Assembly (NCBI GenBank): GCA_963675135.1
Contig: OY776130.1
Coordinates: 60,297,808-60,361,807 of the forward strand
Direction of reading: 5' to 3'
Source: Galeopsis tetrahit
Taxonomy: Eukaryota > Streptophyta > Magnoliopsida > Lamiales > Lamiaceae
Length of the DNA: 64,000 nt
A program made the translations under genes and the position numbers. The stretch's first letter is position 1. Every line of letters begins with the position of its first letter. This document shows, piece after piece, positions 1 to 12,507 of this stretch. The notes beneath the pieces were generated by a model that was given only the letters and a program-made list of their open reading frames with translations, had not been told where the DNA came from and searched no databases.

Positions 1-654
1 TTATAAGATGTTAAGGGATGGTTAATGTGAACAAAACATGATCCATAACACTTTTTATTTTTTTCATAAATAAGGTAATTATTATTCTATTTTTATCTTT
101 CTCTTCTCGTATTTTTTTCTCCTCAATCTCTTCTCGTATTTCACAAGCTCGAGTCCTGATTGATTTTGTATTGCATACTTTTTGAGTGGTTTTACATCAT
201 TTGTCAAGCATTGTAATATTTTAAAAATTCCAAATATATTAACACTATCTTTGAACATGTGGAAAAGAATACTGCTCCATTAAATACTGTTTTGAAAATA
301 AAAGGAGGGAAAAGAAATCAAAATTGGAGAATTTCTCTACACTATGAATCTTGAGTCATCAAATCGTTTCATTACGAGGTCATGTAAAGAACGAATTTTG
401 TACGAGAAGTTGCACATTAATTAGCAGTTTTTTTAATTAAATATTTTATTTTTTAAAATTAAGTATATATTTTAATTTTTTAATTCAAATATTGATGTTT
501 GAGATTAGAGCAAGCTTTTAGAATGACAATCTTATGAAAATGACCATCTTATCTTGAAATAGTGAGACCACCGTTTGAAGCTCTTATATTAATAGTTTTT
601 TTTTTTTTTTTTGTATTTAAAATATTTAAAAAATCTCTTGTGATACATAATTAA
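1..654. other. AT-rich flank with left copy of a local duplication
   Basis: No gene is visible. Positions 1-338 repeat, with small differences, the sequence found at 28343-28406 joined to 46629-46862. This copy lacks the transposons that split the right-hand copy, so it shows the pre-insertion state around positions 70-90. From about 340 to 654 there is only AT-rich sequence with a poly-T run near 600. The duplicated part probably extends leftwards beyond the window. Confidence 0.6.
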
Positions 655-658
655 CTAG

Positions 659-3600
659 TGTAAGACCCGCGTACTACGCGGGGTTGAAATAAGTATATTT
701 TATTAAATTTTAATAATTATAATAATTTTTAAATTAATTTAATTTTATATTATAATGTGAGATTTGTAAAGATATGAAAAAGATTTTTTTTTTTAAAAAA
801 GTTGGAGAAGAGAGAGAAATAAGAGAAAGTCATTTAAAAAATAAAAGTATATAATTAAAGAAATTTCGCAGAATTTTATTAGAGTATTTTTTTAATTCAA
901 TTTTCTTTTTTCAAAATTATTTAAACTATTTTATTCCGTTTATTTATATTTTATTCCAGTTAGTTACTCAAAATTTTAAATTTGCAATCGTATAAAATTT
1001 ATATTTGAATATTATTAATATTAACATTAAATTTGTTTAGATATTATTAATATAAGATTAAAATTAAATTTATTTAGATATTATTAAGATAAGATTAAAT
1101 TTATTAATTTTATAGACTTGATTGTTGGAATTATAAAATATTATTGTTTGTTGGAGCTAAATATCAATAAGATATTAAAATAAATAGTGTAGATTTAATT
1201 AGGAATTTTAATAAATATTACCTCTTTCTAAATTCATTCATCTCAGGACTATTGCAATCGTATAAAATTTATATTTGAATATTATTAATATAAAATTAAA
1301 ATTAAATTTATTTAGATATTATTAAGATAAGATTAAATTTATTAATTTTATAGACGGTTGGAATTATAAAATATTATTGTTTCTTGGAGTAATTTTAGGA
1401 AAAGAATTATCACAATTAAGATGGATTTATTGGATTAAAAAAAGTAAAAAGATTGAAATATCAAATTTTATATTTATTGTTGGAGTGTTTAAATATTACT
1501 CCCTCCGTCCCTCTATAAGTTTCTCACTTTCCTTTTATGGATGTCCCACAATAAGTTTCCCATTTCATTTTTTTCCATTTTTGGCATATAATTTTCTCTC
1601 TCCCAATCACATCACTTACACTTTATCTATTATTTTATCATACTTCATCTCACACTCATCTATTATTTTCTTTCTCACCATCACATCACTTGTACTACAT
1701 ATATTATTTAATCATATTTCTTAATCAAAACAACCAAAAAGAAAGGGGAAACTTATATCGGGGGACGGAGGGAGTATTAAGATAGATAGATAAGATTAAA
1801 TTTATAGATGGTTGGTTTGAATTTTAAAATATTATTGTTTGTTTGAGTAATTTTAGGAATAAGATTAAAATTAAATTTATTTAAATATTATTAAGATAGA
1901 TTAAATAGAAAAAAAAATTATTGTTGGAGTAATTTTAGAAATATAAGATATTATAAATATTATTGTTTGTTGTAGCTAAATATAAAAAAGATTTTAAAAT
2001 AAATAGTGTAGATTCAAATGAGTAATTTTAGGAATAAGATTAAAATTAAATTTATTTAAATATTATTAAGATAGATTAAATAGAAAAAAAAATCAAATCT
2101 TGATTTATTTAGATATTATTAAGATAGATTAAATTTATTTAAGTTAGATTTATAATAATTAAAGTCAAAATACACCGTGCATATTAAAATTTTGAATTTA
2201 TATTATTAAATTTATTAATTTTATAGACGAAAATATTAAATTTGTTAGATTTATAAAAATTTGTATAAGATTAAATATGTAATTTTAGGGTTGACATGTT
2301 AAAAAATCGTGTATATATTTGTTAGATTTATAAAAATTTGTATAAGATTAAATATGTAATTTCAAATCTTATTATTGAAGTAATTTAGAAAGATAGATAA
2401 GTGTAATTTTAGGGAAAGCAAATCAAATCTTATTATTAGAGTAATTTTAGAAAATATGAAGATAAATCTTATTATTAGAGTAATTTTAGAAAATATGAAG
2501 ATAGGAAGATAGATAAAATTAATTTTAGGGGAAAAAAAATTAAATCTTATTATTAAATATTATTAAGATAGATTAAATAGAAAAAAAAATCAAATCTTAT
2601 TGTTGGAATAATTTTAGGAATAAGATTAAAATTAAATTTATTTAGATATTATTAAGATAGATTATATTTGTTTAGATATTATTAATATATGATTAAAATT
2701 AAATTTATTTAGATATTATTAAGATAACATTAAATTTATTTAAATTGGATTTATAAAAATTTAAGCCAAAACACGTGCATATATAATATTGTGTGTGTAA
2801 TTTTAGAAAAAAATGTAATTTTAGGAAGATAGATAAGAGTAATTTTAGGAAAAACAAATCAAATCTTATTATTAGAGTAATTTTAGTAAATATGAAGATA
2901 GGAAGATAGATAAAAGTAATTTTAGGGGAAAAAATCAAATCTTATTATTGGAGTAATTTTAGGGTGAAAAAATCAAATCTTATTATTAGAGTAATTTTAG
3001 AACATATAAAGATAGAAAAAAAAAAATCAAGATTTATAATCTTTTATATTATTAAATTTATTAATTTTATAGACGAAATTATTAAATTTGTTAGATTTAT
3101 AAAAATTTGTATAAGATTAAATATGTAATTTTAGGGTTGACATGTTAAAAAATCGTGTATGTATATTATAAATATAAATTTAATTCTGTCGGGTTTATTC
3201 GGGTCGCACAGAGACAATGTTGTTTAAATTTTTAAACAGTATTTCCTCTCATTTTCTTATAAAAATATATTCATATTATATGGAGTTCTTTAAACCATCT
3301 TCATCTCCTCACTTCAAATTCAAATTTGAAAAGTTTTTGAGAAAAAGTTATTTATAGTTTGCAAACTCATTAGGATATGAAATCTAGCTGATATTCTCGA
3401 TTCATTAGATATTTAGTAGTTTTATTTTATTTTTTCGAATTTTAGACCTTTTCGGGCCCGATCGAAACTACTACAATAAAATCGTAATATTTTTTATATT
3501 ATTATTATCTGTGGTGTACTGGAATGTAATTCAGTTATAAACTTAGGAATTATTAGCACATAGTTAATTTAATTTTATATATTAAATTGGTTTAGTATTT

Positions 3601-4840
3601 AGGTAATTTTAGGACGGCATATACGAAGAATTAAAAAAAATTCTAATAAGTTTTTTTTTTTTTTAAATCTAATAACAAATCCCAACATATTCGTGGATTT
3701 AAAAAAATTCTAATAAAAATACCAATATATATATATATGCTATGTTCTAAAAGTATCTTATTAACAAATCAATTTTCAATATTAAAATTTTAATTTTGTA
3801 AATTAAAATATATTATAAATTTATGAAAAAAATCAAATCTTATTGAATTAAAATAAGTATATAATTGTAAAAATAAATAAATTAGATTTATAATCTTTTA
3901 TACTAATAGACGAAAATATTAAATTTGTTAGATTTATAAAAATTTGTATAAGATTAAATATGTAATTTTAGGGAAAAAAAATTAAATCTTATTATTGAAG
4001 TAATTTAGGAAGATAGATAAGAGTAATTTTAGAGAAAACAAATCAAATCTTATTATTAGACTAATTTTAGGAAATATGAAGATAGGAAGATAGATAAAAG
4101 TAATTTTAGGGGAAAAAAATCAAATCTTATTATTAAATATTATTAAGATAGATTAAATAGGAAAAAAAATCAAATCTTATTGTTAGAGTAATTTTAGGAA
4201 TAAGATTAAAATTAAATTTATTTATATATTATTAAGATAGATTAAATTTATTTAAGTTAGATTTATAAAAATTAAAGTCAAAATATCGTGCATATTAAAA
4301 TTTTGAATTTATAAAAAATCAAATCTTATTGTTGGAGTAATTTTAGGAATAATATTAAAATTAAATTTATTTAGATATTATTAAGAAGTAATTTAATAAG
4401 AGTAATTTTAGAGAAAACAAATCAAATCTTATTATTAGAGTAATTTTAGGAAATATGAAGATAGGAAGATAGATAAGAGTAATTTTAGGGGAAAAAAATC
4501 AAATCTTATTATTAAATATTATTAAGATAGATTAAATAGGAAAAAAAATTAAATCTTATTTTTAGAGTAATTTTAGGAATTAGATTAAAATTAAATTTAT
4601 TTAGATATTATTAAGATAGATTAAATTTATTTAAGTTAGATTTATAAAAATTAAAGTCAAAATATCGTGCATATTAAATTTTTGGATTTATAAAAAATCA
4701 AATCTTATTGTTGGAGTAATTTTAGGAATAATATTAAAATTAAATTTATTTAGATATTATTAAGATAGATTTATTTAAATATTATTAAGATAGATTTGGT
4801 TGGAATTATAAAATATTATTATTTGTTGGAATAATTTTAG
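659..4840. repeat. AT-rich iterated array, left part
   Basis: Over 80 percent A+T and built from recurring phrases: GAGTAATTTTAGGAATAAG, AAATCAAATCTTATTATT, TTATTTAGATATTATTAAGA, and short GTGCATATTAAA-type units. They recur every few tens to hundreds of bases in varying order. The same phrases continue at 20202, immediately beyond E1. No open reading frame of note exists. A Stowaway-type MITE sits inside. Confidence 0.85.
1499..1774. mobile_element. Stowaway-type MITE
   Basis: A 276-bp element with terminal inverted repeats CTCCCTCCGTCCC at the left and GGGGACGGAGGGAG at the right, flanked by TA dinucleotides (1497-1498 and 1775-1776). The terminus and the TA target duplication are typical of Tc1/mariner-derived Stowaway MITEs in plants. 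An open frame runs through part of it but has no coding features. Confidence 0.88.
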
Positions 4841-6520
4841 TGTTGGGAATAAAATGAGATATGTTTTGATCTAATACCAAAACCCCCTGAGACATGCCTA
4901 AGTCAAGATAAGTATGTTCTAGAAATGTTAGAACATATAGATTATAGGCTAGATGAGGAGCTAATATGTTAGGCAGCTCTTAAATGATTAGATGCACAAA
5001 TTGAGGGGGAACACATGCTTTGAAGTACATCAAGAACAAGTCCCCTCAAGGCTCAAACTCTGGAATCATGATCAAGTCTGCTGAAAGACAAATATGCTGA
5101 TCAGGAGAGTTGTCCAGAGGAGTTGTCTCAGCTCAATTAATCAAGATCAAGTGCTCTGAAAGCCTGAGGTCAACTATACTGAAGAGAAAGAGACAACCAC
5201 ACCCTAAAGATCTTCAAAGAAACAAGCTAAGATCATCTTCAAGAGAAATAAAAGGGAAAGAGCCATCTGAAGGGAAAAAACCATCCTCAAGAAAATAAAA
5301 GGGAAAGAGCAAGACAATCTTGCTGATAAGCAAGACTGCTGATAGTGATAAGGAGTGTTGTCCAAATGATGAGGAATGTTGTCCTATCATTGGAACAACC
5401 TTCAGAAGACATGTCCACATTCTTACAAGAGAATCTGAATGTCAGATGTTGGGAAGAGTGCTACAGAATGAAGACAAAGCTCTTACAGCCGTTTATTTCC
5501 CAAATGAGGACATGTCACTATCAAGATTCTGTCTTCAAAGTTGAAGAACTAAAAGAAGACATTTATGGACATTGGAGGCTGCCTCTCCAACGGGCAAATC
5601 CTTCATTTGCCTATAAATACAGAAGTGTGAAGACCATTTGAAAGCATCCAACTAGAACCTCAACAAAGCACACCCAACCTTAAGTTCTTACAAGCTAGAG
5701 TGCTTTCAAAGCTTTCAAAGACTATCTTAGTCTTCAAACACTTCATCTAAGCTGTACTACATTGTATATCCATACACAAGCTTAGAGAGATATCATATCC
5801 TTATACACTGATCTTCATTGTAAAGGATATCTCATTAGTTGGAACCTTACTTCAATCCTCATATCTTTCAAGAGTGAAAGTGAGAAGGTTGTAGTAGCAG
5901 AAGTGGTAGGAGCTGACTGTTGAGAGAAGAACAGTTCAGTTCTGAGTTGAGAAGAGGGTACTAGGACTCTAGACATCCTAGGGATCAATTCACCAAGAGT
6001 GGTGTTCTTGATCAAGTGCACCTTGGCACTGTAAAACAAGTTAATTCCAAGAGTGAAGGAATTATCCTGTTAAATCAGGGAAAGTGGATGTAGGAGCTTG
6101 AGTCTCTGAACCACTATAAACTCTTGTGTTGATTTACATTTCAAGTATTTACAATACATCAACACTGCACACAAAACTGATCTTTCAAGGATAAACATTC
6201 AAAGACTGTGCAAAAACCTATTTGGACAAGTTCCCTGAAAACTGGACTGTGTTACATTGACTAAGTGATTTCAGATATTAAAGGAGTTTAAACTAAAAGG
6301 GCCAACCACTATTCCGCACACATAACTCCCCTAAATAGTTATTCAACTAAGTACTCAATAGTACTTAGTAGATTGATTATCTTAGAAGAGTTAATCTTCT
6401 TCAGCAGAGTTGTCCAAGACAACTTTGCTGAGCTCTGGTTTGATCAAGTTTGAAAAGAATTCCCATACAAGTGTATTCCCCCCCCCCATACACTTGTTAT
6501 ATACTCCTTCAGGACCAACA
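4841..6520 (+). repeat. E1 5' LTR
   Basis: 1680 bp, TG...CA ends. A TATA-like CTATAAATAC at 5611-5620 is the likely promoter of the element; the matching site in the 3' LTR is near 19290. A run of ten C residues near the 3' end (6478-6487) is three longer than in the other LTR. Short open frames in it recur in the 3' LTR and are not genes. Confidence 0.95.
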
Positions 6521-6536
6521 AGTGGTATCAGAGCAG
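6521..6536 (+). promoter_or_regulatory. E1 primer binding site
   Basis: Two bases after the LTR comes TGGTATCAGAGC, complementary to the 3' end of plant initiator tRNA-Met. This is the usual primer for copia minus-strand DNA synthesis. Element E2 has the identical site with the same AG spacer. Confidence 0.93.
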
Positions 6537-6660
6537 GGGTTCAAAGACCACTGCTTCTGAAAAGCCATCTTGGTTTTCAAAATCACATATTGGCTGTGGT
6601 CACTGAACTGATCTATCTGAAATCCTACTTGAATATTGACTGACTGTTTGTTCTTGAGTT

Positions 6661-9117
6661 ATGGCCAACAACAATGCTGCTGTTCCACCTCCTGCTGTCC
6701 AAGGATTGGACAACATGGCCACAAATCCAGTCAACCACATTTCACATCACAAACTGCCCATGTTCTCAATTGATAATTATGATTTCTGGAAAATCAGAAT
6801 GAGGGCTCATCTTGCATCTCTACACACTGACATGCTAAGAGTGATCACAAGAGGTCCTTTTGTGTTCACATTTGTCAATCCCAAGGTCATTGAGGCTCAA
6901 AAGTCAGATCCAAGAGAGGTGCTCCCCAAAGATGAGGATGACTTCACTGCTGATGAAAAGAGGAAAGATAATTTGAATTATCTTGCTATGAACACCCTCT
7001 ACCAAACAATTCCAGATGCAATTATGGGTAGAGTCTACCACTGCACAACAGCCAAAGAAATTTGGGATACTCTTGCAGAAATGTGTGAGGGTACTGAAAA
7101 GATCAAGGAGAATAAACTCCAAGTTGCTGTGCAGAAATTTGAACAGTTTGCAATGGAGTCTGAAGAGTCCATTGATAAGTTTGCTGGTAGATTCACTGAT
7201 GTGATGAATGAAATCAACTCACTGGGCAAGGTCTACACCAAGAGAGAAGTGGGGTTGAAGATCTTGAGAAGTCTCACTCAAAAGTGGGATGTCTATGCTG
7301 TAATGATGCAAAACACCGAAGATCTTTCCACCATGCCCATGCAACAAATCTTCTCTGAACTCAAAGCTTATGAGTTCGACCTCAATAGAAGAAAGCCTAT
7401 TGAGGAACCTTCAAATCCTACTAAGGGAGTGGCATTCAAAGCCAAAACAGCTGAACCAGAGATGCAGCCCACTCCAAGATCATCAAAGTCAGTCTCAAAG
7501 ACTGAAATGAAGGAAGAACTAGCCTTGATGGCTAGAAGGTTTGAAAAGTTGAACTCAAGGTTTGGTAGATACAAGAAATTCTACCAGGACAACAAATTCA
7601 GGAGATACAACTCTCCTGAAGTCAAAAAGCCTGAAGAGAAAAGATCAGAGGACAAATACTCTGATATGAGAAGGTCCAGTAGAGCTGAACCTTCATCATC
7701 AAAAAGAAGAGAAGAATCAAAGAAAGAAGATGATGAAGATCTGTGCTATAACTGTAAAAAGAAAGGGCACTTCCAGTATGATTGCCATGAATTAAGCTCT
7801 AAGGAGAGAAGAGAGAGGCAGGCCAAAAGAGAAAGGAAATTCACCAACAGAAAGGCCATGATGGCTGGTGAAGAATCTGATAGTACTGAAAGCCTCAACT
7901 CCTCTGATGGACTGTTCTCCAACAGTGATGATGATGATGATGTCTGCAACATGGCTCTTGAGGATGATGAGGTATCCTCTACTTCTAGCTCACCATCATT
8001 CATCTCACAGAACAATAGTGAGGTCAACTTGAAGCTTTCCCTTGGAAAGTTGATGGAAGATTTCACTTTGTTACAAGAATTTCATGATAACTGTGTGAGA
8101 GAAAATGAAAGATTGGCCATTGAACTTGCCAAAAACTCTGAGGTAGTTGTTGATGTCAAGTCTACTGAGTTGTATCAACAAGTCTTGAGAGAGCTTGAGG
8201 AAGCAAATCTCAGGATAGTTGACCAACAAAAGGAGATTGATGATCAACTTCTCTCTCAGAAGAGAAAAGATTTTGAACTTAAAATTCTCAATGCCAAATT
8301 TGAAAACCTCTCACATGAATATGATATTCTTAAATCAAGTGAAGAGAGCCTGAAATTAAAGATGTCTGCTCTGAAGAAATCCTCTAGAGAAATAGAGGAA
8401 ATTCAGAGTTATCAAAGACCTATGGCTCAAAGAAGTGGATTAGGTTTTGATCCATTTGAATCTTCACCTTGTCTTAGTGTTGCTTCTGTAAGTAACACTA
8501 AGAGAATCTTTGTTAATTCAGTGGCACAAACTGAAAATGAAGTGATTCAGCCACTGAACAAAGGAAAGGGCAAAATGGATGATCTGCCTACTCAAGTGAT
8601 TCAGGAGAATAGGCCAAAACCTAAGGAAATGGCCAAAGCTCCTGAACATAAGAGGAATGTTGGTCAGCAGAGTAGACCCAATGGAAGGGCAACTCTACTG
8701 AACAATGTTCAGAGGAGTTATCCAAAGTATAATCAGCCTAGGCCAACTCTTCTGAGAAAGCCTCAGCTGAATAGACCCAAGGATAACTTTCCTCAAAGGC
8801 AAAATAAAATGAGACAACCAAAACCCTTCATGCCAAAGGGTAATGGTCAAAAGAAAGCCTTTCCTCAAAGATTCCCTCAAGTAGCACAAAGAACTCAAAA
8901 GTTCAGGAGATTTGACAACTCTCCTGAAACTTATAGAGTTAACACATTCACACACACTTTCCCAAAGACATTTAAGGGAAAGACAGTGTATGTAGATGCT
9001 AGAGGAAGACAACTTAGCCACCTTGAATCAATCAAGGTTATTAGGCAAGTTTGGGTTCCTAAAGGTACAGCTAACCTCTCAGGACCCAAAACTCAAAGGG
9101 TACCTAAACCTATCTAA
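6661..9117 (+). CDS. E1 Gag (capsid/nucleocapsid) ORF, 818 aa
   Basis: Structural protein that packages element RNA. The N-terminal 250 residues match the copia gag-polypeptide (UBN2/DUF4219-like) fold, with NYDFWKIRMRAHL near residue 39 and EIWDTL near 135. A zinc knuckle C-x2-C-x4-H-x4-C lies at Cys362, Cys365, His370 and Cys375. Acidic and Ser-rich tracts follow, then a coiled-coil-like stretch around 460-570, and a long basic, Pro/Gln-rich C-terminus. At 818 aa it is long for a copia Gag; extended Gags are typical of the Sirevirus lineage. It ends at TAA 9115-9117, in the same frame as pol, directly before TTGCAGG. Confidence 0.93.
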   Translation: MANNNAAVPPPAVQGLDNMATNPVNHISHHKLPMFSIDNYDFWKIRMRAHLASLHTDMLRVITRGPFVFTFVNPKVIEAQKSDPREVLPKDEDDFTADEKRKDNLNYLAMNTLYQTIPDAIMGRVYHCTTAKEIWDTLAEMCEGTEKIKENKLQVAVQKFEQFAMESEESIDKFAGRFTDVMNEINSLGKVYTKREVGLKILRSLTQKWDVYAVMMQNTEDLSTMPMQQIFSELKAYEFDLNRRKPIEEPSNPTKGVAFKAKTAEPEMQPTPRSSKSVSKTEMKEELALMARRFEKLNSRFGRYKKFYQDNKFRRYNSPEVKKPEEKRSEDKYSDMRRSSRAEPSSSKRREESKKEDDEDLCYNCKKKGHFQYDCHELSSKERRERQAKRERKFTNRKAMMAGEESDSTESLNSSDGLFSNSDDDDDVCNMALEDDEVSSTSSSPSFISQNNSEVNLKLSLGKLMEDFTLLQEFHDNCVRENERLAIELAKNSEVVVDVKSTELYQQVLRELEEANLRIVDQQKEIDDQLLSQKRKDFELKILNAKFENLSHEYDILKSSEESLKLKMSALKKSSREIEEIQSYQRPMAQRSGLGFDPFESSPCLSVASVSNTKRIFVNSVAQTENEVIQPLNKGKGKMDDLPTQVIQENRPKPKEMAKAPEHKRNVGQQSRPNGRATLLNNVQRSYPKYNQPRPTLLRKPQLNRPKDNFPQRQNKMRQPKPFMPKGNGQKKAFPQRFPQVAQRTQKFRRFDNSPETYRVNTFTHTFPKTFKGKTVYVDARGRQLSHLESIKVIRQVWVPKGTANLSGPKTQRVPKPI

Positions 9118-12100
9118 TTGCAGGTACCACTGGGCCACAAGATGAGGAGTATAAGCAAAAAGACAGCATGGTACCTTGACAGTGGATGTTCAAGGCACAT
9201 GACTGGAAACAAGGAACTCCTCACTGATTTCATTGAAAAAGAAGGCCATAATGTCACATTTGGAGACAGCTCACAAGCATCAACAAAAGGTTATGGTACT
9301 TTGATGATTGGTAACATCAAAGTAACCAATGTATCTTATGTAGCTGGTCTCAAATACAATCTCCTAAGTATCAGTCAATTCTGTGATAAAAACTTCAATG
9401 TTGAGTTTTCCTGTGATAAATGCTTGATTAAAGATAAGACTCAACAAATTCTATTGACTGGAACTAGGAAAGGAAATGTGTATTTTGCAGACTGGGACAA
9501 GTCTACTGATGCTGCATGCTTCATTGCTAAGAGTTCTAGTGAACAAAGTTGGTTATGGCATAAAAGATTAAACCACCTGAACTTTAAAACAATGAACAAA
9601 ATTGCTAGAAATGCATTAGTTAAAGGACTACCTAATGAGGTTTTCATTAAAGAGCATGTTTGCAAACCATGCCAAGAAGGAAAACAGATCAAAGCCTCAT
9701 TTAAGGGAAAACCAGTCATCTCTACTGAAAGGGTACTTGAACTGTTACATATGGACCTTTTTGGACCAATTACCCCTGCAAGCATAAATGGTAGAAAATA
9801 CACATTGGTTGTAGTAGATGACTTCTCTAGGTTCACATGGGTAGTATTTCTCCTTAATAAGAAGGAAACTCAAGTCAAACTGCCTGAACTTCTTAAGAGA
9901 TTGTCAAATGAGAAAAGCCTTAACATTATCAAGATAAGATCTGATAAAGGCACAGAGTTCATTAACTCATACATCAATGAGTATTGCACATCTAATGGAA
10001 TAGCTCATGAAACCTCAGCAGCTAGAACTCCCCAACAGAATGGAGTTGCAGAAAGAAGAAATAGAACTTTAAAAGAAGCTGCTAGAACTCTAATTGCTGA
10101 TTCAAAATTACCTAAGAGGTTTTGGGCTGAAGCTATAAACACTGCATGCCATACTCAAAATAGATGTTTGATTATTAAGGGGCAAGGCAAAACCCCCTAT
10201 GAACTCTGGAAAGGAAGAATGCCTAAAGTGTCTTACTTTCACATTTTTGGTTGCAAGTGTTTCATTCACAATAATGGGAAAGATCAGTTGAAAGCCTTTG
10301 ATAGCAAAGCTGATGAAGGAGTGTTTCTTGGATACTCCCAAATCAGTAAAGCTTTCAGGGTCTACAACAAGAAAACTCTTATTGTTGAAGAAACACCTCA
10401 TGTTGTGTTTGATGAATCTACTCATGAGTTCAGGAATGAGAACTTGGAATCAGAAGAAATCACACAAAGAACAACCAGACTAAGCCTAAAAGACAAAGAC
10501 ACTGAATTCATAGATGTTGTCCAAGCCAATCTACCTGAAAACTCTATGTTGGACAACCATCCTGAAGGCAACCTTCCTGAGGCAAATCCCACTGAAAGGA
10601 ATGGTGAACTGAATGATCCAATCCCAGTTCACATCTAGGTAACAACTACCAATGAAGAAGCAGTACCTGCTGAGGTAGTTAATGGGTCAAATAATCAAGG
10701 GGGAACTCAAAATGTTGAAAATACCAATGTCCCTGACATTGAGGACAACACCCCTGATTATGATCCTGAATTAGATCCTGCATTCAATTATCCTGAGTTC
10801 TATGATCAAATTGACTCAACTTCAGTAGAGGACAACTCTACTGAAGAGATCAGAAAAAGAAGGACCTGGTTGTCAGACCATCCTACTGATCTAATACTTG
10901 GTGACCCAAGTATTGGAGTCAAAACAAGAAGATTCCATGGTGAAAGTGCTCTTTTCTGTTGTTTCTTGTCAGAGCAAGAACCATGTGATATTTAGGAAGC
11001 ACTTCAAGATGCCAATTGGATCACAGCCATGCAGGAAGAACTGAACCAATTCACCAGAAATGAAGTATGGGAGCTGGTGGATAGGCCTTCACATCAAGAT
11101 GTTATTGGAACAAAGTGGGTGTTCAAGAACAAGAAAAATGAAAATGATGTGATTGTCAGAAACAAAGCAAGACTTGTGGCAAAAGGCTATTGCCAACATG
11201 AAGGCATTGACTATGATGAGACATTTGCACCTGTGGCAAGGCTAGAAGCAATAAGGCTCTTTCTAGCCTATGCAGCCCACAAGAGGTTCAAAGTGTACCA
11301 AATGGATGTCAAGAGTGCCTTTCTGAATGGAGTCTTGAAAGAAGAAGTCTATGTGGAGCAACCACCAGGTTTTGAAGTTGGAAACCAAGTTTACAGACTC
11401 AAGAAAGCTCTATATGGACTCAAGCAAGCCCCTAGGGCTTGGTATGATACACTGTCACAATTCCTCTTGGATCATGGATTCACCAAGGGAACTGTGGACA
11501 GAACTCTTTTCAGAATATCTGAAGGAGAGGACATCTTGCTTGTCCAAATTTATGTGGATGACATAATATTTGGATCCCCCAATAAGAAGCTGTGTGAGAA
11601 GTTCTCAAAGCTAATGCAAAGCAAGTTTGAGATGTCCATGATGGGGTTGATGAACTTCTTTTTGGGTCTTCAAGTCAAACAATCTAAAGAAGGAATCTTC
11701 ATCAACCAAGCTAAGTACACCAGAGAAATGATCAAGAAGTTTGGGTGTACAACTAGCAAGCCAGTAAGGATCCCTATGAACACAAATTGGAAGATGGATC
11801 CTGATGAGAGTGGTATTCCAACCAACTCTACTGAGTATAGAGGAATAATTGGTTCACTCCTCTATCTCACTGCCAGCAGACCTGACATCACCTTTGCAGT
11901 AGGTGTTTGTGCAAGGTTCCAAGCAAATCCTAAGAAAAGCCATCTTGAGGCTGCAAAGAGGATTTTGAGGTATCTCAAAGGCACTGAAAATCTAGGCCTT
12001 TGGTACCCTGCTGATGACAACATTGAGCTAACTGGCTACTCAGATGCTGACTATGGAGGTTGTAGAATTGACAGAAAGTCCACTTCAGGGACTTGTCAAT

Positions 12101-12507
12101 TGTTGGGCAACAAGCTTATATCTTGGTTCTCCAAGAAGCAGAACACAGTGGCTACTTCCACCACTGAAGCTGAATATGTTGCAGCTGGAAGTTGTTGTGC
12201 CCAAATCCTATGGTTGAGACAACAACTAAGAGATTACAGAGTCAACTCTACTGAAGTGCCCATATTTTGTGATAACAATAGTGCCATTGCTATTTCACAA
12301 AATCCTGTCTTGCATACAAGATGCAAACATGTGGACATCAAACATCACTTCATTAGAGATCATGTGGAGAAGAAGGATATAAAGTTGGTCAAGATCCACA
12401 CAGATCATCAAAAAGCTGATATACTAACTAAGCCACTTGCAGAGGCAAGGTTTCTGGAGCTATCAGCAGAGTTGGGATTACTTGATCCAGGGAAGTTGGA
12501 CAAGTAA
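9118..12507 (+). pseudogene. E1 Pol: protease, integrase, RT, RNase H, with two in-frame TAG codons
   Basis: Copia-order polyprotein. Protease active site is in WYLDSGCS, with Asp at residue 21 counted from 9118. The GAG-pre-integrase H-H-C-C finger follows (HKRLNHLN, CKPCQEG), then the integrase core with DLFGPIT, RSDKGTEF and PQQNGVAERRNR. RT has the catalytic YVDDIIFGS (about 11551-11577), and RNase H runs from GYSDADYGG to ADILTKPLAEARF. The frame is continuous with gag but is broken by TAG at 10636-10638 and TAG at 10993-10995, both in the linker between integrase and RT. The domains look otherwise intact. Full-length Pol from this copy would need readthrough, so it may be defective. Confidence 0.92.

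Noticed and set aside
1377..1724. 115-codon open frame
   Set aside because: It begins in the AT-rich array and runs into the Stowaway MITE; its composition is Phe/Ser/Ile-rich and non-coding.
5110..5641. Several open frames of 60-98 codons in the E1 LTR, repeated at 18789-19320
   Set aside because: They recur in both LTRs only because the LTRs are copies. They overlap each other and the TATA region and show no domain.
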